64,000 nucleotides of DNA from contig PLXW01000022.1 of the NCBI GenBank assembly GCA_003151595.1, forward strand, positions 277,396 through 341,395, read 5' to 3'. The position numbers and the translations under genes were made by a program. How positions within the stretch are numbered: position 1 is the stretch's first letter; each line of letters starts with the position of its first letter. Below are positions 60,749-64,000 of the stretch, in pieces. This DNA is from Myxococcales bacterium. Its GTDB lineage: Bacteria; Myxococcota; Polyangia; Polyangiales; Polyangiaceae. Under the pieces are notes generated by a model, which did not search any database, was not told where the DNA came from, and saw nothing but the letters and a program-made list of their open reading frames with translations.

Positions 60749-61532
60749 GACGCAGCTCGTACAGCGTTCGCACCACCACGCCGACGATCCGCGCCGGATC
60801 GCGCACGCGATCGAAGTGCGAGACGCGCTCTTCTTCCGGCGGATAGATGACGTCGATCGGCACCTGCACGACGGGGATCTTCGCGGCCACCGCGCGCAGG
60901 ATCACCTCCGCTTCGAAGGCGTATCCCTCGGCGTGCGCGCCGAGTGAGATCGACTCGTTCACCGGATAGCGGCGGAGCCCGCACTGCGTGTCGGCGAGCG
61001 CGACGCCCGCGAAGTACGACAGAAAGAAGTTCGAGAGCCCGTTCGAGAAACGATTCGCGCGCGGCGCTCCATCGCGCACGAGATCGCGCACGCCGAGCAC
61101 CAGAGCGCGCGCATCGTTCGAGGCCTCGAGCACCACGCGCGCCGACTCTGCGGGATGCTGTCCGTCGGCGTCGACCGCCAGCGCGACGTCGAAGCCGTTC
61201 GCACGCGCGTAGGCCAGCCCCGTCGCCAGCGCCGCCCCCTTGCCGCGGTTCTTCGCGTGCGTGATCACGTGCGCCCCTTCGCGCGCGGCGATCTCGCCGG
61301 TTCCGTCGCTCGACCCATCGTCGATCACGACCAGCGCGCCTGCGCTCGCGCACACGTCCGGCATCGCGCGTCGCAAGTCGCCGATGACCGCCGCGATCGT
61401 CTTGCTCGCTTGATACGCCGGCACCATCACGCACGCGCGTCCGAGCCCAAGCGATGCGCGTGCGCGCGCGTCGCAAGCTTGCGTCGGCGCCAGCTCGACA
61501 GGCTTTTTCGTGGCTTCCGCGTTGACCCTCAC
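60741..61532 (-). CDS. family 2 glycosyltransferase (DPM1/DPG synthase-like)
   Basis: A 263-aa GT2 enzyme from GTG 61532. The GT-A fold motifs are [42 protein letters not shown], and the nucleotide-metal motif AVDADGQHP; the acceptor segment TQCGLRRYP is typical of dolichol-phosphate-mannose-synthase-like enzymes. No C-terminal transmembrane helices are evident. Probably transfers a sugar to a lipid carrier. It overlaps the C45 gene by eight bases, and it is first gene of the GT2-C45-LolA set. Confidence 0.85.
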   Translation of the reverse strand: MRVNAEATKKPVELAPTQACDARARASLGLGRACVMVPAYQASKTIAAVIGDLRRAMPDVCASAGALVVIDDGSSDGTGEIAAREGAHVITHAKNRGKGAALATGLAYARANGFDVALAVDADGQHPAESARVVLEASNDARALVLGVRDLVRDGAPRANRFSNGLSNFFLSYFAGVALADTQCGLRRYPVNESISLGAHAEGYAFEAEVILRAVAAKIPVVQVPIDVIYPPEEERVSHFDRVRDPARIVGVVVRTLYELRRG

Positions 61533-61613
61533 GTGGCGCAGGGATACCACGCACGCGCTGGCGATCCAGCAGCGGCGACGCCATACGCGACGAAGCGCGA
61601 GGGAGAGAGAGCC

Positions 61614-62267
61614 ATGAAGATCTTCATCGACAGCGCCGACATCAACGAGATCAAGGAAGCGGTCGCGCTCGGCTGCGTCGACGGATGCACCACGAATCCG
61701 AGCCTCCTGGCGAAGGTCGGCCGCAAGATCGAGACGGCGATTCCGGAGATTTGCGAAATCGTCGACGGACCGGTCTCGGCCGAGGTCGTGGCCACGGTCT
61801 ATGAAGACATGCTCACCGAGGGGCGAAAGCTCGCGAAGCTCCACAAGAACGTCGTCGTGAAGGTGCCGCTCATCCCCGACGGCCTCCGTGCCTGCAAGAC
61901 GTTCAAGAAGGAGGGCATCCGCACCAACGTGACCCTCTGCTTCAGCGCGAACCAGGCGATGCTCGCGGCCAAGGCCGGCGCGTACTTCATCTCGCCGTTC
62001 CTCGGCCGCCTCGACGACGCCAGCCAGGACGGCATGGAGCTCATCGAGCAGATCATGGCCATCTACAACAACTACGACTTCGACACGCAGGTGCTGGCGG
62101 CGAGCATTCGCCACCCGGTGCACATCCTTCAGGCGGGGATGATCGGCGCGCATTGCGCGACGATGCCGCTCAGCGTGATCAAGCAGCTGTACAAGCACCC
62201 GCTCACCGACATCGGTCTCGAGAAGTTCCTGGCCGACAACAAGAAGGCCGCCGAGAAGGCGAAGTAG
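61614..62267 (+). CDS. tal: transaldolase, small (FSA/TalC-like)
   Basis: A 217-aa class I aldolase (family 4/5 small transaldolases about 215 aa). It starts [20 protein letters not shown], with TTNPSLLAK. The Schiff-base Lys is at about 83 in [13 protein letters not shown], and [15 protein letters not shown] [12 protein letters not shown] follows. Either transaldolase or fructose-6-phosphate aldolase activity is possible. A GAGGGAGAGAGAGCC ribosome site precedes the ATG. Situated between the GT2 operon and ybeY. Confidence 0.93.
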   Translation: MKIFIDSADINEIKEAVALGCVDGCTTNPSLLAKVGRKIETAIPEICEIVDGPVSAEVVATVYEDMLTEGRKLAKLHKNVVVKVPLIPDGLRACKTFKKEGIRTNVTLCFSANQAMLAAKAGAYFISPFLGRLDDASQDGMELIEQIMAIYNNYDFDTQVLAASIRHPVHILQAGMIGAHCATMPLSVIKQLYKHPLTDIGLEKFLADNKKAAEKAK

Positions 62268-62287
62268 GCGGCGAGGCCTTTGCGCTC

Positions 62288-62827
62288 TTGACCGTTCGTC
62301 TGCACGTCGCGGGAAAAGCCGGCCTGGAAGCCGCGGCCAAGGCGCGCGTGAAGCGTCGCGCGGGGGCGATGCTCGCGTTGCTTCAATTGGAGAAGGCGGA
62401 GCTGTCACTCGTCCTTTCAGACGATGATCAAATCCACCAATTGAACAAAGTTTATCGCGGCAAAGATCGTCCCACCGACGTTCTGGCTTTTGCGATGCGC
62501 GAAGGGGATTTCGGCCGACTCCACGAGACGCTCCCCTCGCATTTGCTGGGCGACGTCATCGTCAGCATTCCCACGGCGAGGCGGCAGGCAAAGGCTGCGA
62601 AGCGCGACGTGCTCGCCGAGATCACGATGCTCGTGGCGCACGGTTTGTTGCATCTCCTCGGCTGGGATCACGAGACGAAAGCGAAAGACAAGGCGATGCG
62701 CGCCGAGACCGATAGGCTCGTGGCCGCCGCGGAAGAGAGCGACGCCCGCCAGCCCGTTTCGAGGAATGCGACGCCCGCGAAGCGCGTTCTGCGCCGCACT
62801 CAAAAGCGGCAGAGCGTCCGGGGCTAA
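62288..62827 (+). CDS. ybeY: endoribonuclease YbeY
   Basis: A 179-aa protein from a TTG start (62288). The metal-binding signature H-x3-H-x5-H is complete: His118, His122 and His128 in VAHGLLHLLGWDHE. Other family segments are LSLVLSDDDQIHQLNKVYRGKDRPTDVLAF (as SLVLSDDDQIHQLN and KDRPTDVLAF) and LLGDVIVSIPTARRQA. YbeY is needed for 16S rRNA 3'-end maturation and ribosome quality control. No ATG or GTG aligns with the family start, hence TTG. A Lys/Arg-rich extra tail of about 45 residues follows the fold. Confidence 0.9.
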   Translation: MTVRLHVAGKAGLEAAAKARVKRRAGAMLALLQLEKAELSLVLSDDDQIHQLNKVYRGKDRPTDVLAFAMREGDFGRLHETLPSHLLGDVIVSIPTARRQAKAAKRDVLAEITMLVAHGLLHLLGWDHETKAKDKAMRAETDRLVAAAEESDARQPVSRNATPAKRVLRRTQKRQSVRG

Positions 62828-63196
62828 CCTCGTTTCACCCCGCGCATTCTCCTCGCCGGCACGCGCACTTAGCGACGAGAGTTCACGTCGCTCGAACCAG
62901 CGGAAGGGGCCTCGAGACCGAGTCCCGCTAGCGTCAAGACACTTCTTAGTCGGCTTTAAACGACATGCCGTGACGCCCCTCTCATGAAACCTCGTTTTTT
63001 TTCGCTTGCGGCGTGCGATCTCCGGGTGCTACCCATTCTTTATCCGGTCCTCATCGATTCGCGATGCGGGGAACGGAGAGGTTCGATGGGGGCGTCTCTC
63101 GAGCCGACCTCGCGCATGCCGGATGGGGCGCGGGGTGTAGAAGGCGGTTAGACGGCGGACGAACAACTGCGATTGGTCCGACCAGGAGGAAGCCAA
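62828..63196. other. 369-bp intergenic region upstream of the HU gene
   Basis: No gene seen. It contains a perfect 7-bp hairpin AGCGACG/CGTCGCT (62870-62891), an A+T-richer stretch CGGCTTTAAACGACATG (62950-62967), and an eight-T run at 62995-63002. The hairpin may end the ybeY transcript, and the T-rich part could hold the HU promoter; neither can be placed with confidence. Confidence 0.5.
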
Positions 63197-63508
63197 ATGT
63201 CTGGAAAGCGTATGACGAAGGCCCAAGTGATTACGGAGATTGCGGAGTTCAGCGAGCTCGATAAGAAGAGCGTCGCCCGCGTGTTTGACGGGCTGACTGA
63301 GCTCATCAAGAAGCAGCTCGGGTCGCGCGGCCCGGGCGAGTTCGTGATCCCCGGCCTCCTCAAGCTGAAGGCCGTCAAGAAGCCGGCGACGAAGGACCGC
63401 CCCGGCATCAACCCGTTCACCAAGCAGCCGATCACGATCAAGGGGAAGCCCGCGACGAAGAAGATCCGCGCGTCGGCTCTCAAGTCGCTGAAGGACCTCA
63501 TTCAGTGA
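63197..63508 (+). CDS. HU-family DNA-binding protein
   Basis: A 103-aa nucleoid protein with the HU/IHF fold: SGKRMTKAQVITEIAEFSEL helix region, GPGEFVIPGLLKLKAVKKPA beta arm, then GINPFTKQPITIKGKPATKK and the helix SALKSLKDLIQ. The ITIKGKPATKK arm carries the DNA-contact KPA-type segment (Pro of the intercalating tip). It has a strong AGGAGGA ribosome site 9 bp before the ATG. Probably binds and bends DNA without sequence preference; a relation to the phased arrays elsewhere is untested. Confidence 0.92.
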   Translation: MSGKRMTKAQVITEIAEFSELDKKSVARVFDGLTELIKKQLGSRGPGEFVIPGLLKLKAVKKPATKDRPGINPFTKQPITIKGKPATKKIRASALKSLKDLIQ

Positions 63509-63614
63509 TCGCGTCGCGCGGGGCGTGAGCCTCAGCGCGCACTCGAAGCGGCGGGCGTCGGATCTCACGATCCGGCGCTCGTTGCGTTTTGTGGGTCATC
63601 CGGGAGGGGGAAGG

Positions 63615-63692
63615 TGAACGTCCATCCTCCTGAAGGTGGCGGCGACCTTGGGGAAGATGAACGTCCATCCTCCTGAAGGTGGCGGCGACCTT
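63615..63692. repeat. two 35-bp direct repeats, period 43
   Basis: TGAACGTCCATCCTCC followed by TGAAGGTGGCGGCGACCTT occurs at 63615-63649 and again at 63658-63692. The second copy ends at the last base of the lnt stop codon. On the minus strand each copy contains AGGAGGATGG. No CDS of useful length uses them; the 183-bp gap between HU and lnt otherwise holds nothing recognisable. Confidence 0.85.
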
Positions 63693-64000
63693 CACGAGGA
63701 ACTGGTGTCATGCCGGGGAATCGTCGCGAGTCGGCGTCTTTTCCCGACCAAGCTGGCTAGCGCGAGCACTCCGCAGAGCGACGCCATCGGCCAGTCGCCC
63801 CACGCAGCGTACAGCGTGGGCGGATCGTCCAGCAGTGCGGCGTTCACGACCAACGAACCCGGGGTGGTCTCATTGGCTTCGGCCCGGACCCGACCGGCCG
63901 CATCGACGAACGATGCCGTGCCGAGGTTCACGGCGCGGACGAGATCCCGCCGCGTCTCGACCGCACGGAGCACCGACATGCGCATGTGCAGCTCGCTCTC
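63692..64000 (-). CDS. lnt: apolipoprotein N-acyltransferase, C-terminal fragment
   Basis: The last 102 residues of a gene that starts beyond the right edge. ELHMRMSVLRAVETRRDLVRAVNLGTASFVDAAGRV (seen as MRMSVLRAVETRRDLVRA and NLGTASFVDAAGRV) matches the Lnt nitrilase-domain end, where alleles read RAVETGRPVVRATNTG. A hydrophobic C-terminal helix (GDWPMASLCGVLALASLVG) then anchors the protein, as in Lnt. This enzyme adds the third acyl chain to lipoproteins, fitting the many lipoproteins encoded here. An internal ATG at about 63985 is not the start. Confidence 0.85.
   Translation of the reverse strand, partial: ESELHMRMSVLRAVETRRDLVRAVNLGTASFVDAAGRVRAEANETTPGSLVVNAALLDDPPTLYAAWGDWPMASLCGVLALASLVGKRRRLATIPRHDTSSS

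Noticed and set aside
63498..63695. Small minus-strand frame using AGGAGGATGG in the direct repeats
   Set aside because: The 43-bp period is out of frame, the peptide is Arg-rich and unrelated to anything known.

Overview
The window is about 70% G+C, dense with genes and lacks rRNA, tRNA, insertion sequences, prophage or CRISPR. The gene content points to a myxobacterium-like member of the Myxococcota (Polyangia-type): two eukaryote-like Ser/Thr kinases with C-terminal membrane anchors, many predicted lipoproteins with Asp/Gly/Ser-rich linkers after the lipobox, Cys-rich NCGACG-type surface proteins, a TSP3-OmpA protein and two C45-type Ntn hydrolases. This lineage call is inference from gene content; no database comparison was possible.

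Layout. 1-3070: end of a membrane protein, an outer-membrane barrel coupled to a cytochrome P460-like lipoprotein, and trmL. 3084-9720: glutaryl-CoA dehydrogenase downstream of a Ser/Thr kinase, an unknown 333-aa protein, a second kinase, and a TPR/PEGA-like envelope protein. 9730-15565: secreted propeller-like lipoproteins, a small helical protein (13120-13638) with an unusual repeat-rich upstream region, and pyrD. 15698-23499: alanine dehydrogenase, a HAD protein, an IPMDH-family dehydrogenase, a trypsin-like protease, a C45 lipoprotein and a REC-EAL protein. 23639-33000: glmS, unknown secreted proteins, a chemoreceptor coupled to a DNA methyltransferase, aat, and a beta-helix lipoprotein. 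33165-38457: small unknowns, slyX, a second small helical protein divergent from a WYL regulator, an AbiEii-like pair, and the end of a four-gene operon. 38454-47686: FKBP/Kir-channel operon, trpS, cbpA-like, rnr, GST, VKOR-DsbA. 47844-53084: a five-gene chain starting with lpoB. 53041-64000: FkbM/Cys-rich/OmpA operon, GNAT, GT2-C45-LolA operon, transaldolase, ybeY, HU and the end of lnt.

Translational coupling by 4-nt stop/start overlaps is pervasive: FKBP-KirBac-TM-hotdog; LpoB-COG3014-Cys lipoprotein-BtuF-like; OmpA-Cys-rich lipoprotein; C45-LolA.

The most unusual signal is not a gene. The 331-bp gap between the small protein at 34723-35352 and the divergent WYL-domain regulator at 35684 holds about ten copies of a CGCAGAAC-type palindromic site spaced 20-21 bp apart, that is, two helical turns each. 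A second, sequence-unrelated but structurally analogous array (5 x 42 bp with GGACACGCGTGTCC palindromes) lies upstream of the small helical protein at 13120-13638. Helically phased palindrome arrays beside small proteins with basic, Ala/Thr-rich tails may be an undescribed regulatory or DNA-organising system.
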